Source: Eleginops maclovinus (lineage: Eukaryota; Chordata; Actinopteri; Perciformes; Eleginopidae). From it: a stretch of DNA of 64,000 nucleotides. Under the pieces are notes generated by a model, which saw only the letters and a program-made list of their open reading frames with translations, was not told where the DNA came from and ran no database searches. Below are positions 51,268 to 64,000 of this stretch, piece after piece (position 1 is the stretch's first letter; each line of letters starts with the position of its first letter). The DNA lies in the NCBI RefSeq assembly GCF_036324505.1, contig NC_086370.1:5513453-5577452 (forward strand), given 5' to 3'. The position numbers were made by a program, and so were the translations under genes.

Positions 51268-52328
51268 GATTCAATAAGCTTTATTTATCCCGAGGGAAAT
51301 TACTGTGCAACAGTTGCAGGAGAAAGTGGGAAACTAATACAAAGTGAGAGGTAAAATCAAACTAACATAAACTAACTAAGTAGAAGCAATAAAATTACAG
51401 TTAATACGTAAGGTATACAATATGCAGCAATACGCACTGTGCAATTTAGCAGCAAATATAAAAACAAAATAAGTATAAACTAAATAAAGTCATACAGAGG
51501 AATTGGATAAAGTGACATTTTGGCCTCAGGACGCAGTGTCTCCACTGTTCCTCTGACCTAGGGTAGATAAGTTAAACAGGCCACAGGAAGGAAGGACTTA
51601 CTTTGGCGTTCTGTCTTACACTGGGGGGGGGAATGATTCTGTTGCTGAAGGTGCTTCTGTACGAGGTTAGCACTTGGTGGATAGGGTGAGCATTGTTGTC
51701 CAGGATACTATGCAGTTTACTCAGCATCCTTCTCTCAGACACCACCAACAAATAGTCCAGCTGGACCCCCAGGACGGAGCCAGCCTTCCTGATGATCCTG
51801 CTGATCTTGTTGGCGTCTGCTGCCCTCAGCCTGCTGCCCAAGCACACGACACCAAAGAAGATGGCACTGGCTTCCACCGACTGGTAGAACATCCTCAGCA
51901 TGATGTTACATACGTTGAATGACCGGAGTCTCCTCAGGAAATAGAGTCAGCTCTGGCCCTTCTTGTAAACAGCCTCAGTGTTCTTGGCCCAGTCCAGTTT
52001 ATTGTCCAGGTGTACTCCAAGGTATTTGTAATCCTGGACCACATCCACAGTCACACCGTTGATGGAAATGGGTGTGGGGGCAGATTTCTTCCTGCGGAAA
52101 TCCACCACCAGCTCCTTTGACTTGGTGGTATTGAGATGCAGATGGTTAGTCTCACACCACTCGAGGAAGGAGTCCACGACACCCCTGTACTCCTCCTCCT
52201 TCTCCTCGCTGACCCAGCCAATAATTGCAGAGTCGTCTGTAAACTTCTGCAGGTGGCAGGACTCAGAGAGGAACTGAAAGTCTGAGGTGTACAGGGTGAA
52301 CAGAAAAGGGGAAAGAACAGTTCCCTAC
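51268..52328 (-). mobile_element. 5'-truncated CR1/L2-like LINE inserted in a family A copy
   Basis: Seen: on the minus strand it starts within a reverse transcriptase frame and ends in an AATAAAGCTT region followed by tandem TTGAATC-like units at 51268-51282, a 3' end typical of CR1/L2-type LINEs. Family A sequence continues on both sides. About 1.06 kb is left of an element normally several kb long. It encodes the end of the RT domain and the C-terminal region. Confidence 0.85.
51572..52328 (-). pseudogene. LINE reverse transcriptase C-terminal fragment
   Basis: Seen: reading LYTSDFQFLS, then KFTDDSAIIGWV (52232-52243 encode the catalytic FTDD motif, the YxDD box) and the downstream SFLEWCETNHLHLN, KSKELVVDFRRKK and YKYLGVHLDNKLDW. 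An in-frame TGA (51947-51949) follows KKGQS. The same frame then resumes with YFLRRLRSFNV, FYQSVEASAIFFG and SNRIIPPPSVRQNAK. A CGA to TGA change at a CpG is the likely cause (inference). The upstream endonuclease and RT palm motifs are missing. Confidence 0.88.
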
Positions 52329-52605
52329 GGCCGGCTCTGTTGTGATTGGTCAACCAATTAGAGATGTGTCGGAAATGTCCCTCCACTTAGACTATCACAT
52401 ACAACGTGTTGGAGCCTTAGCCAATAGAAGTGAAAGTGTTACATAGTGATGTCACTATGTTCCGGACGTAAACAAAAGAGTCCAATGGAGGCATTTCAGG
52501 CAGATGGGGAGTGTGTTTTAGCCTTTGCAGACCTTTTACATGCACATTAACCTATACAACACTACAGGAAAAGGAAAAGGAAAAGCCCAAAAAGCACAAA
52601 AGGGC
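52329..52605 (+). repeat. Family A copy 8, right piece
   Basis: Resumes at 'cggccggctctgttgtgatt' and ends 'aaaagcccaaaaagcacaaa', close to the family A 3' end. Confidence 0.87.
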
Positions 52606-53089
52606 ATATATTGCAAGGGCTATTGATTTTGTTAAATGAAACCAGCTAAAGACAATGATGATATGTCAGCACTGTTTGAGTGAATGTGTTTCTGTATGAG
52701 GGTTAAGGGGCCTCATGCCTAGTATTTAATGAGTGGACCTGTTCCCCACACATTACAATGGGAGAACAGAGCTTAGCTTTGAGTTAGCCACACCTGCAGT
52801 GCACTGTTTTGTTGAAGGTACATTGATAAAGCAGAGCATTAGAAAATGAAAAAGGCTGACACCTGGTTCAACCCACAATGACAGTCTGTCTAGACACTAC
52901 AGACCCCCCCCCCCCCCCATTTGACACAGTTTGATTTGACTGAACTGTATAAAGTGGTATAGGAATGATTAAAAAAAAACAAGAAATGAGTAAGCATTTT
53001 ACGACTTCCACTTCCCTTGCCTCAAAGCAACAATGTTTGTGAACGTGTTCTTGGTTAGGTGCCTGGAATACGATCTATGGTTGAAATAA

Positions 53090-53540
53090 GCTGAAAAGAT
53101 TGTATGTTTTGTTCTATGATATAAAAGATGTCAGTAAATACCCCTCTGATAAATGTCTGAACCTTCTATGCGTCATAAAAACAGAAGTTGCTAACAAGTA
53201 ACTAAATGAGACTACTAAACGTCATCACAACGAAGACGGGTCTGCCTTTAGCTTAGCATGGTTAGGTCAGCTTAGTGGTGTTGACGCAAAGTAATGTGAC
53301 TACTACCTAACATTAGCTTTTCACTTTAAGCGATTGCCTTTAGGCTTCATGAAAGAAGTGTTAGAAGATATCTATAATATCTTGAGATTATACTGCTGAA
53401 CAAAATGTTTGATTATCATAAACGTTTGTCTGCCACAGATCTTGTGTTCTGCGTAATTCCCAAATCCAATGGAAAAATTCACATTGCTTTTTGTCAAGGG
53501 AGCCCTTTAGTTGCTAACCTGGGATGAAAATGTTGCAGGA
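53090..53540 (+). repeat. Dispersed family D copy, long
   Basis: Contains 'gtcagtaaatacccctctga', 'aacaagtaactaaatgaga' and, 300 bp on, 'caaatccaatggaaaaattc' and 'caagggagccctt'. Together with the copies at 57.1 and 58.6 kb it defines family D as about 450-500 bp. No coding. Confidence 0.7.
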
Positions 53541-53549
53541 AAAAGTTTG

Positions 53550-56500
53550 AATATTTCTAGTTGATGAACTAATGCAGCCCTACACTTCTTTGGTTTTGAT
53601 ATAGCGCTCAACATTAGCATCATATACAACATCAGTGTCATAACTAAACCTTTTTTACTGTGAGAAACTAAAACATCATTAATAAATTCAGCTCAAGAGT
53701 ACACAAAAATACATTTCCCTAAGGTTTCTGGGTTTACTAATCACCTTGTGTGCCTTATATTTCTATCCCTTAGTACCCTGTTTCTATTTGCATGTGTTTC
53801 CAGGACCAATCTGTACATAAAAGATTGTTGTGTGCTGATTTAACATCTGATCTGAACTGGAGCTGTATTTGTTTTTGATGTAGCAAACACGTGTCTCTCA
53901 ATTAACATCTGAATTCCATGTGAACCCTGCAAACTCCACAACATCCCTATAGAACAAAGAGTTTGTGAATTAACTTCACAGGAAATACTTTGTTAAATGT
54001 AAAAGAGAAAGATCTAAAGATTCTGGAATGGTAGAGTTGGGCTGCTTGTACAACCTTTCCACAAGTCTCAGCAATGGTTTCCCATAATGAGTTCTCAAAG
54101 AATTCCTTTAAGAAAACATACACCATCTAGCAGATCCTTTTACCCCCACTGTGTCACAGCAGCAGAACCTTACGCCAACTGTCCTCGAACACCACATGAT
54201 TGTCTGAACTTCAAAGATGTGATGTAGCATCAGGACTCAATTTTGATTATTTTCTGCCATTGTACACACAGAGTCCCACAGACCGATACAGGAAATCATT
54301 CCAGCCAAAATCAATAACCCTGTACAACAAATCACCTCTGGCTGGCGGAGAACTCCCAGCTTCATAGTTTGTTTAGTTTCTCCCTTCGTATAACCCTGAA
54401 CAATATGCACATAATATTATTTGCCCTACTTGTTGTCTTTTTGTCTTTCCTTACACCATGTAAAGCGGCATTGGGTCCTTGAAAGACTATAAAAATGCAA
54501 TCCATTATTACTGTTGTGTAATTTTACTTGAAATATTTAAAAACAGCTACTTTGCCCCATTTTTATGTATACATAGTTATATGTTTCTTTAGTAGATTGG
54601 TCTGTTATGTAGTTATTTATTTTATATATTTGATATTGTGGATACCATACGCATATATTTGTATATTATTCTATTTTCTTAAATATTTTTAAATCTTGTG
54701 CACTGACTTTTAAAAATGCAAAAAACTCATTCCTAACTAGGGATGAATCATCCATCAAAGGATTCCTGATAAATGGATTAATAATTGTTCAGTTGAATTG
54801 CACATACTGTACTTACACTAGGTCACAGGATTGAATTTACATTTAAAAAAACAGCTACTTTACACATATATTAATGTACGTATATAATACCTTATGTGTA
54901 AATGTTATTATTCTGTACATTTTATATTGTGTATTCTCTAAATGATTTAGATATATTTTGTCTACAGTGAAAATATATAAAACAGCATCGACCCATGCAT
55001 CCATCAATCCATCCTCCATCCATCAATAGGGAAGATTTGATCCATGTTAGCCACTCCTGCCATCAATATAAGACTACAACTAAGGATTATTGGTGACTTA
55101 TTTTACTGATTAATTGACTCATGATAGCTTACTCAATAGAAGGTTAGTGAAAATATGTTTGTTTTGTCAGACCACTCAGTCCAAGACCTAAAGATATTCC
55201 ATTCCTAACGTTACAAAACAGAGAAAAGCAGCAGGAACCAGCAACTGTTTGGCATTAAGGATTCAAAACTGATAGACATAATTAATCAAAATACATGTAG
55301 TTGTAAATTCATACAATAAATAGTACAGTTCAATTTGGCGACATCTGTGATCCAGAGTGTAGAAAGACACAGCACTCAGTAAGCATCATGAAGCATCTCT
55401 ATGTGTCGGTTGCGCAAAGAAGCACCTTTAGTTACAGAATGCTCGACCACAATGCACAGGAAATCCTCACTTCCTGTGTCAATCAAAAATACAATGCATG
55501 CACTCTGACCAAAAGAGAGAGGGCGAAGACATAAGTGTCTGAAGTGGCTCCAGTCTACTCTCAATTCCATTTAATATGTGATCTTGGACAATGTCTGCGC
55601 CCGGGAAGTCAGTGAAATGTCAGTTTACTGATGGATTAGTTTTTGGCCATTAGAATCCAAACACTTTAAAACTGTGCAATTTAGCACTAATACATATGTC
55701 TACACTACAACACCATTATGAACATTCGAAGATACATGTTATATATTGCAGTACAATGTGGACATTTTTACTTTAGCTTCTTACTTTTATATAAATATTT
55801 GATTTGTATTTTATAATATTGTATCTTTAACGTTTCACAACTATATATATGAGCAGCAAATATATTTTGATAACTGCTAAAAAGAAGTGCAGAAATGAAT
55901 CCAAAAAACCCCACGATTAGCCTTTTTAGCATTTCTGGTTCCTTGATAATTGTTGTTTATAGTTTTTTTTAATTGGTTCATGGTAAAATGCCTAAATAAG
56001 TTTGCTTGTTGGTAAAATATTAGGACATTTACACTTCCTGAACATAAAAACAACAATAAATACACTCACTTTGAAGCTTTTAGGGATTTAAACACATTAA
56101 GCTTAGCGGTGTCTGTGTTTTACAGCTAAATATTCACTTAACACTTCTGGTGATTGAATTTACACCCTAAATAAATGATAAAAGTGGCATTTCTTTGAAA
56201 GATTATGCTTCAAACTAAATCTGTAAGTATCATTAAACTCTGTTTGCCAAGAAGCTTATTTTCTCCAAAATCCAAAGTAAGAACCGAACCAGTGCAATGC
56301 TTATCTCTGGGTCGGCCTAGAAAAATATGCCTCATCCCTTTAGCACTCTACTGACATGAACTGATCTTTACCCGGATTTATTTTGAGTTGAGTTTCAGTT
56401 TTATTACTTTATGATTTAGACGCTACAACAAAGGTATACTCTTGTCCGTCATTGGTCAAAAGTGGACAATATAATCCTCAGCATTCTAATCCAGGGAGAA

Positions 56501-57090
56501 GACTCTATTAGGTGCTCAGCAACACAAAGCCATCTATCAAAACCTTGACTTGCTTTCACAAAGCGCGCTTCTATAATGAAGTGCTGCACGACCATCGGAT
56601 GGAGAGGGGTGTACAGAGAGCAGGCAGAGAGAAAAGAGAGGAGAGAGAATGAAGAATAAGTAATAAAAAGCAAATGAGGGAAGAAGAGACGGAGAGAAAT
56701 CCATATATTGTAGTCCCTGCTGAACACCAGTGAGCCATTTGCACCTCATTTTCTAACTGTTTCATTTATCACACAGACTCACACACACATACTTGCTTTG
56801 TGTCATGGAGCTGTGCGTGTCACAGCAGTGCAGTGAACAATGGTGTCTATATTTTCCTTTCAAGTGAGAAATGTTAACACTCTTTAAAGGCTATGTTTGT
56901 TTGTGGTAACCTTGATGTGCAACTATTGTATTCTGCGCAGGTGAAGGTCACTTTCTCCATGCTGAGCAAAGTGGAGAAAATAATCTATGTATTCCTGTTT
57001 GTACATTAACACACACAATTCAAATTATAATCTCACAGGTGCATTATTTATTTCATTTCATTGAAATGAGTTTGATTGATAGCTCAAGAT
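53550..57090. other. Intron 1 interior, no recognised feature
   Basis: Very AT-rich, especially 54500-55000. 'catccatcaatccatcctcc' low-complexity sequence lies near 54997. No exon seen. Confidence 0.4.
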
Positions 57091-57099
57091 TTTATAAGA

Positions 57100-57560
57100 T
57101 AAAGCTGCACTGGTCTGGTCATTTCATGTTTCGTTCTACAACATAAATATGTCAGTAAATACTCGACTGGTGAATGTCCGAACCTATTTTTTGAAAAGCG
57201 GTTGCTAACAAGTGCCTAAATTTAACCACTTAAAATCATCACACCGACTTTAGCTTAGCGCCGGTTCCATGAAGTAACGCGACCGCGATGTAGTTCCTTC
57301 ATACTGTAGCTTGATATTTTTGGGCTGGATTCGTAGCTCGGGGAACAAGCCACAGTACATGGGTTGCCAGATCTACAAACTGAGCTATATGGCTTTCCTT
57401 TGTTACGTTTTTACACCTGGCAATGCATTTACATTTTAAACATCATAAAACAACAACTTGTGTAGCCATGGCCCATTTTTTAGCAATTCTCTGAAATCCA
57501 ATGGAATAATCCCATTGATTTTAGTCAAGGGAGCCCTTACAATGCTAACTTCCAGCTGGG
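57100..57560 (+). repeat. Dispersed family D copy with tRNA-like insertion
   Basis: Family D blocks 'tcagtaaatactcgactggt', 'ggttgctaacaagtg' and 'caagggagccctta' surround a foreign piece at about 57300-57395. On the minus strand that piece has an A-box-like ATAGCTCAGTTTGTAGATC, suggesting a SINE fragment. Confidence 0.6.
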
Positions 57561-58559
57561 CAAGAAGCATACGTCGCAGCTGCACCTCTAAAGGGAATAT
57601 AATCTGCTACAGGGGGGACATACCTACATAATAGTGCCATTAAAATAGAGGGAGAAGACTGGATGAGAGAAGAGTAAATGAGACGGAGGAGGGGAAAATG
57701 GATGCATGGCAAAAGGTGAGAGAGTTGTTTGTGTCACACTGGGGGAACGTTGCTCTTTCTTCACACAGGATGACCCAGATGCAGCTGAATTAGACACAGT
57801 TCTGTTTCTGGAAGTTCACTTTGCATTATTGTTTGTGTCTGTGTTGATGCCAGCGTAGGTATGATGGTAAAAGAGTAGAGAAAGCAAAGAGGGAATTGGT
57901 GTACCAAGCAGATATGTCTCTGGTTTGAGTTTCATACAAGATAAAAAGAAAAGCTAAATCAATATAATAAAGGTGACACATCTAACCCTAACCCCGCACC
58001 ATAAGCACATTGATTTTGAGGCTTTAATGGAGCTTGGTCAAAATGTTATTGTGATGGTGGTATTTTGGTATCTGTACTGGATTGAGGGCATTTTATTTCC
58101 ATTATGTATTCATAACGTTTTGGAAGCATTTGCACATTTAAAACCCCAAAATGAGGCCTTCGAAATGAATAATTTAATGCATCTTAAATGTGTTTTATAA
58201 TACTCTTTATGACTGTTTGAACACATAGAAAGAGGGAAATGCAACTTCTCTAAATGTAAATGTCTGTGCAAATGGATTTCCCTATCGAGTGCAGTTAACA
58301 TCCTCAATTGTTAGGACACACCCTTGAGACCTACATGATTCTTTCAGTGAGTATTATTATTGCTGATAAAAGACTTCAAATTCATTTGGATGAACATGTA
58401 TGCCACGGTTCACAACCTGCCGTGCCATCTGGCACACAATGTAACTCAAGTTAACTAAGATAATAAATAATCCAATCTATCACAAATTATAATGTACCAC
58501 TGATGGAGGAGCATTAGTCTATTGATAATAAATGTCAGATCGGCCTATAGCAACATTTA

Positions 58560-59060
58560 CCCAGAGAACACATTTTTCCATTGGATTTTGTCATATGGCA
58601 GAAATGTGAAACGTTTTGTTCAGCAGGATAATGTCCACATACTAACATCAATTCAAGCATTTTTAAAGCGTTGATGTTATAAATAGAACCTACGTTGTGA
58701 ATGAACTACATTACGGTCACATGACTTCACGTCACCACCGCTAAGCCAAAGGTGTCTAATGTCCGGCATGTGGAGGTAGTAATCTCAATTAGCCACTTGT
58801 TAGCAACCGCTGTTTTTATGACACATAGAAGCTTGAGGATTTCAAGAGTAGGATTATTACAAACATATTTAAGGTCATAAATTTAAATGTGAGAAGTTAG
58901 TGTTGACTACAGACCCTATTTCAGGCATTTAACCAAAAACTAATTCAAAACCATTGACTTCAAATGAAAGAACAGGATGTGCTACAATGCTAACTAATTT
59001 CCAGGTTTTATGACTCATTCCTGCACCACTCTTTGGCACGACTGTCTTACATTTTCAAAA
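58560..59060 (-). repeat. Dispersed family D copy, long (minus)
   Basis: The reverse complements of 'aatccaatgg' and 'aacgtttt(g)' blocks lie at its left, then 'gtttttatgacacatagaag', 'ccctatttcaggcattta' and 'gctaactaatttccaggt'. Confidence 0.7.
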
Positions 59061-59069
59061 AGGGAACTT

Positions 59070-62000
59070 CCTAGATAACTGTACAGCAGTGGTCATATTA
59101 CTTGACATCTCTCAAACCTCCCTCCTGTTTTTTCTGACTCATTTCCACCTACCATTCTAACTTCACGGGTCTCAACATGGACTTCTCTTCTCTTCTTATG
59201 TCTGCCTGTCTCACCTCATCACCTTCATGCTCCTCTGTCCTGTCTTCTCCTTCAGCATCTCAGCTCCTCCCATCACTTCCAATGTCCTGGCTTGCTCCCA
59301 CTTTTCCTCTTCACATCACCACCCCCACTCCACGTTTTTCTCCACTCTTGTCTCTTTTCCTTTTTGTCTAATTTGGCTCCGAGTCCCGAGGCTTCGTCAG
59401 CGCAAAGTGCTCCTTCTGTGCTCGGCCGCTCTACCCCCCCCTCCCGCTCTGTGCTCTAGCGTGCAAGGAGAAGGGGACCCACCGAGCTTTATATTATGTA
59501 ATGAGATCATCTGGAGACTAATGCTGTACACCAGATATACCAAACAGCCATTAGTGGCTTCTCTATAGTATGACCATTTGTCTGGCTGGTACGTACATCT
59601 TCTAGATTTGTCACAGATGGATGATGGAGGGACTTTGGCTTGAGTAGCAAGGCTCACTGATATTAAAACCTCCAGATGATAGCAACATGTGTTTGCTCAT
59701 ATGGGTAATCCTCCTTCCTTTAGTGCTTTTGTCCTGGGTTTAGCTTTTACCTTGAGTTTATTCAGGAGGTGAGAGGTAGATGGATGCATGAGCTTAGAGG
59801 GATGGTGGTGAAATAAGGACAGATGGAGAACAGTGTGGAGAGTTGGGTGCACATCCACGTGTTTGTGCGCAAAGCCGTGGGGGGAAAGCAAAGATATGAG
59901 GATCACACACACACACACCTTAAAAAGATGGTGGTTGTTTGTGTGTCCAAGACCTTGAAAACCTTAGTGCAGCCGTAGGGGAACTCAACATGAGAAGAGG
60001 TCCTGGTCAATCAGCAACTCAGCACATGTTTCTCAGGCCAGGTCATTGTTGACATTAAAGTGTTCTGACATGCAGTTTCGTGCTGAAATGATTTGTCAAT
60101 TTTCTGGCTGAGGCAATATCGACCAATGGTTTCCAGGGAACACGTTGAATCAAGGTCCTCTTACTGGTATTTTTTAACCTCCCTAGTTGTCATTAGGGCT
60201 TCACAATAAATCTAAATATCATCATAATCACAATACATTATTTTTAACAAATTGAGCAGCACTGGTTTCATGTTGACATAATATAAGTTAACTTAAATTG
60301 AATCTGCTATGGTAAGTTCAAAAACTCAAGTTAACAAAATATAATAAAACAATGGTAGGATGATAATTCTGGCTCTTTATTCCTTGCAATCTTTCAAATG
60401 TTTGCAACCTGCTTACTTCATACCATGAGCTTTTCTAAATGGAAAATGTCCATCAAGAGGATCATTCGTGCCCTAGCTGAGAACACAGGTGCCCAAACTT
60501 CATTATTGTCATCGGCACAAAAAAGTCAGTCAGTGTGCAATCAAGAGTAACAGTAGAGAATCCTAACGTATGCTATCCCTCTGGCCGAGCTGACTTAATG
60601 TTAACAAAACACAACTACTAGGCCTAGAGGTTATCAGCAATGTGTTTTGAATGATGGACAAGAAGACCCTAGTCCATTATATGATTCTACAGTATACAGC
60701 TATCTGTTTCATTCACATCCTGATGACATCACTGGTTATTTTAAGTATCACCTGGCAGCTGACAAAGACACTAAAATATTGGAGCATACTTGTTTACACT
60801 ACTCAAACGATTTGGAAAATAATAACTAAATAAGGTTTTGTTTAAACCGGGTAACATGCGCCCTTCTTCGGCATGTGCCCTCATACCAAAATGCCAATTT
60901 TCCCTGTAAACATTTTAAGTGATGACAGAAAACAACATTTCTGTTTGTCCAAAACAGTATCATTAAATTGTGTTAAACAGACCATCTGAGGGAATAGACA
61001 GCTTTGTTTTTCCGAATAAATAAGGAGCATTTTTTAAATAAGAATTTTTTGTCGGAAAGTGGGCGGGGCTGTATTTTTGGCCAGAACTGACATTAGCGCC
61101 CTCATACCATATTTTTTTTAGAAAAACCCCAGATTAATTGTGATTATTTTGACTGATATTACAAATTCGATGTGACTAACAATATTACAGGGAATAACCA
61201 TTTTTTAAATATCCCTTAGATTACAATTGAAAAAATATAAGAGTGAAAATGGTGAGGGTCTGTAACAGAACAAGGATTATTTAGTGTAGAATACTGTTTG
61301 TAGGCCACAACTTCTTTAAAGCAACAAAACATTTTATAAAGAATATTTTGAATTACTTTTGCCTTTACCACATATTGCGCTTTCTGGAAATGTTGCCCTA
61401 GTCCATATTTTTCGAAAACAATTTTAATTAATTGTGCAGCCCCACAACTGACACCTCCATTACGATAAGATGAATACTGATAACCCAGTCGATGTGAAAA
61501 TCCCAGCCAGAGGTGATAAACTATTAGAATGATAATTCCAGTTAAGAAATATTGCCCTCAAGCTTGACATTCAGTCAATGTCACCAGTGTTCTCAGAATA
61601 AGCTGCCGGCGTACCTACAACAAAATTCATAACCAGCCCATCGGCTGCCTCTGCTTACTGTAGCTGTGGATTTCTGTTAAGTAATTCACAGAGCAGCAGA
61701 GAAACACTACCATGTCCAGGGGATTATTAGTTACAGATGTTGAGCTGCAAGAAGGCATGTTGTTGTTTTGTTCTTTACAGTGGTTGTAAATGTTTGCACT
61801 GATACCCATAAAGCTGTACCCTAACAGAAACACAATCTAATACAGGCCTTTCTATACTAATCCTGTTGGGGTCTTTATTTTCTTAATACATTTGACAGCT
61901 TATTCAATGATACGTTTACAGGTTGTACTATATGTGGCACTCAATTGCATGTGTTTATTGTATTGTATGTGCAAGTGTTGTTCATTAATAAACATGTTAG

Positions 62001-62265
62001 AGTACAACCATTACTTGATTTAAACAAACATAATATGTTTCTATAATATATTAAATATTAGTTATATTGAAACCTTTTCTCTAAGCCTATTTTTTCCATT
62101 CAAGCATATTATGGTGTTGTTTTAGGAATATTAAATGACACAAAACCACAAAGAATTATCAGAAAATTCATAAATATAACCATGACAGTATGTTTAATTT
62201 GCCAAACTGCCTGTTGTTCCAGCTTGACCAAACTTCGAATAAACGCTGTCCTCTTCACAAAATAA
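59070..62265. other. Intron 1 start region, no recognised feature
   Basis: A pyrimidine-rich stretch at 59160-59360, then AT-rich intron. No exon or RNA gene seen. Confidence 0.4.
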
Positions 62266-62316
62266 ATATTCATTTAATTGACAGTAGGAGACAAGGAAGT
62301 CTGAACTTCCCCTTAC

Positions 62317-62497
62317 CTGCTTTCTGAGCCACAGACTTGAGCCCTACGACAAGCCCGAGTATTACCCCCGCAAAGCACATCTGGATGGCGAACAACTCCT
62401 TTCGCTTTCTCCGCCTGGCTTTGCTTTTCCGTCGGTTCACCATCCCTCCTCCTACGGCGGCCGTCTCCGGCATCCCTTCAACCACCACGCGGGCCAT
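62317..62497 (-). CDS. slc24a3: slc24a3 coding exon 1: N-terminus with first hydrophobic segment
   Basis: Seen: ATG at 62497-62495 in a strong context (GACATGG), 60 codons plus one base, then the donor GCAG|GTAAGG. It reads MARVVVEGMPETAAVGGG, then a basic cluster NRRKSKARRRKRKE (residues about 21-34) and a hydrophobic stretch LFAIQMCFAGVILGLVVGL (about 35-53). Known: NCKX proteins start with a short N-terminus, a basic run and a hydrophobic segment (signal peptide or M0) before the extracellular loop. The open frame continues upstream without another ATG for at least 24 codons, so this first ATG is preferred. In-frame Met9 and Met19 are alternatives. Assignment rests on topology and phase match to exon 2 more than on residue identity. 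GC-rich around the start codon. Confidence 0.8.
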
Positions 62498-64000
62498 GTC
62501 GCTCTTCTCTCGGCGAGCGTTCCGGCGGAACCCCCGGTGGTGGTGCAAAGGTACGAGAAACTGAAGCAAGAGGAAGAGACACAGCGAGGTGCTCTATGGG
62601 CACTGAAGTCCCTCGTCCAGGGAAGATATGACTGGCTTGTCGATGGATTTGTAAAGTTGAACAGTGTGTATAAGCTTTAACGTCCGGTAATGTATTCCAA
62701 AATAAAACTCTATCTAGCAAAACGTTGTTAGTTACAGCAAAAATGGTTATTAGATAGAAAGTTATTTATGTCAAAGTTAGTTCAAGATCATTTACTGTCT
62801 ATACGTAGTGTAATGAAATTGCTAGATGGACAATGGAAACCAAATCAGATACAAATTTGTTATTTGTGAAATGAAAATGTGTTTATGTAAATTTAACATA
62901 CTTCTGTTTTTATCCCAAAAATAAGGAATTGTTTCTATAATAAGGAATGACATTTGAATGGCTCAAAGATATTTTAGTATGCATTTTTAAAAGCTGATAA
63001 CAAACAAGCCTATATGCTTTTATTTTGAATTTCCCATTTCCGGTTGTTAGCTATCTGTGAGACGTTTGACGCAGCTTGAAGTGGTTGATATATCTCCCCA
63101 CAGTGCAGCCATCACCGTGTTTGGAGTCAGAGGGCGGGCTTCCTGGCCAAGCAATCCGCTATAGGAGTGTGGTTCTCTGAGGTGATGTTCGTGAAGAAGC
63201 CCTGGAGTTCCGTGTCATGTTCATCTGAAGCTGTGCTGCTGAGGAGCTGGAGATGTGACAGAGAGACACACGAGGGAGGGGCGTGGGCAAAACCAATCGT
63301 TCCTGTATCAGTGAAGCAGAATTGAAATACATTTAACTGAATTACATTTCCTATATTCCGATAGGGAATTGTGTACATAAAATTACGTTTTATAATATGG
63401 TCTGGTATTGGAACCCCTTTATTTACACAAAACGAAAAAGCCATATCATTAAAAAATATATTCTAGTAAACCTACCTTATGTTTAAAAGCATTTAGGTAT
63501 GTATATGTTATGCCTCACACTGATTTACTACTACTGGCTCTAAAAACTAAAATTGATTTGTATGTATTATTTTCCAGAGCTTTACAGATTGCTGTTACTA
63601 TTTATGCATATATGTATATATATTCTTTGCTAAACCTAGAAAAAGACTGAAGTCATGTTTTAGAAAATAAGTCTCTTGAGAATTAATAAAGTGCTAGAAG
63701 GGTAGAAAATATGTTGTAATTATAACTCAGCAAAAGCTCTTTTGAAGGAGACAGCCATGAGCATAACCATTAAAAACAATGGGATTGATCTTTCACCCTC
63801 AATACAGGCACAAGCTCTCAAAGGCACTCCAGCTGACGAGGGGCCAAAGGTTGAGGCCTCTGACCTGTCTATAATGACAAATTAGATTGATGTTTTTATT
63901 CTAAAAGCACAGCAGAGAAATAAGTTAAAGGGAAGGAGAAAGTTATTAGTAATGCTGCGTTCCATTTACATTGGAAATCAGAGTTCGGAACTTGGAGTTG
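62498..64000 (-). promoter_or_regulatory. slc24a3 5' UTR and presumed promoter region
   Basis: Upstream of the start codon on the minus strand. The first 80 bp is CpG-containing. The transcription start cannot be fixed from sequence. Candidate elements are a TATA-like TTTTATTTT near 62702 and the CCAAT/GC-box pair near 63274-63297. An untranslated first exon further right is possible. The rest is AT-rich without a recognised gene. Confidence 0.4.
63274..63297 (-). promoter_or_regulatory. Adjacent GC box and CCAAT box
   Basis: GGGAGGGGCGTGGGC (63274-63288; Sp/KLF-type on either strand) and CCAAT (63293-63297), about 0.8 kb upstream of the slc24a3 ATG in a GC-richer island (63060-63300). Possible core promoter; not proven. 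Confidence 0.3.

Noticed and set aside
62498..62569. Upstream in-frame extension of slc24a3 exon 1 starting at TTG
   Set aside because: Not an ATG; the first ATG in a good context is at 62497.

Overview
The window is vertebrate nuclear DNA, most likely from a teleost fish and probably a percomorph. The evidence is long (CA)n/(TG)n microsatellites, Tc1-like transposons with TA target duplications, V-SINE-type tRNA SINEs, a CR1/L2-like LINE remnant and a very low density of spliced coding sequence. The exact species is not readable from the sequence.

The only host gene I can support is the 5' part of slc24a3, the K+-dependent Na+/Ca2+ exchanger NCKX3, on the minus strand. It starts near 62.5 kb and runs off the left edge. 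Six coding exons are visible: 62317-62497, 35555-35680, 3796-3872, 939-1013, 715-799 and 1-99 (cut by the window edge). All junctions have AG acceptors and GT donors, and reading phase is kept across every junction. Together they encode about 214 residues: a basic N-terminus, a first hydrophobic segment, a short extracellular loop with N-glycosylation sequons, TM1, and most of the alpha-1 ion-binding repeat. The KGDVG and [10 protein letters not shown] wording fits NCKX3 better than NCKX4, as I remember the mammalian proteins.

The rest is intron and repeats. Intron 2 (3873-35554) is dense with microsatellites. It also holds an ISL2EU/THAP-type DNA transposon derivative (12819-14096), two dead Tc1-like elements in opposite orientation (25191-26774 and 33406-34956), several SINEs, a 40-bp minisatellite, and copies of at least four unnamed dispersed families, here called A to D. 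Intron 1 (35681-62316) carries more family A and family D copies and a 5'-truncated LINE inserted inside a family A copy. It has almost no long microsatellites beyond 37.2 kb. The region above 62.5 kb should hold the 5' UTR and promoter.

No new multi-gene system is visible. The best leads are: (i) the ISL2EU-like element, which keeps the first exons of two inward-facing genes (THAP transposase and a YqaJ-nuclease-associated protein) behind matching ends that carry the same GTCACGTGAC palindrome; (ii) a long CA repeat that begins 8 nt after the 5' splice site of the exon encoding the ion-binding motif; (iii) an exact 63-bp duplication holding two (AC)24 tracts; (iv) opposite-strand microsatellite and Tc1 pairs that could fold in the pre-mRNA.
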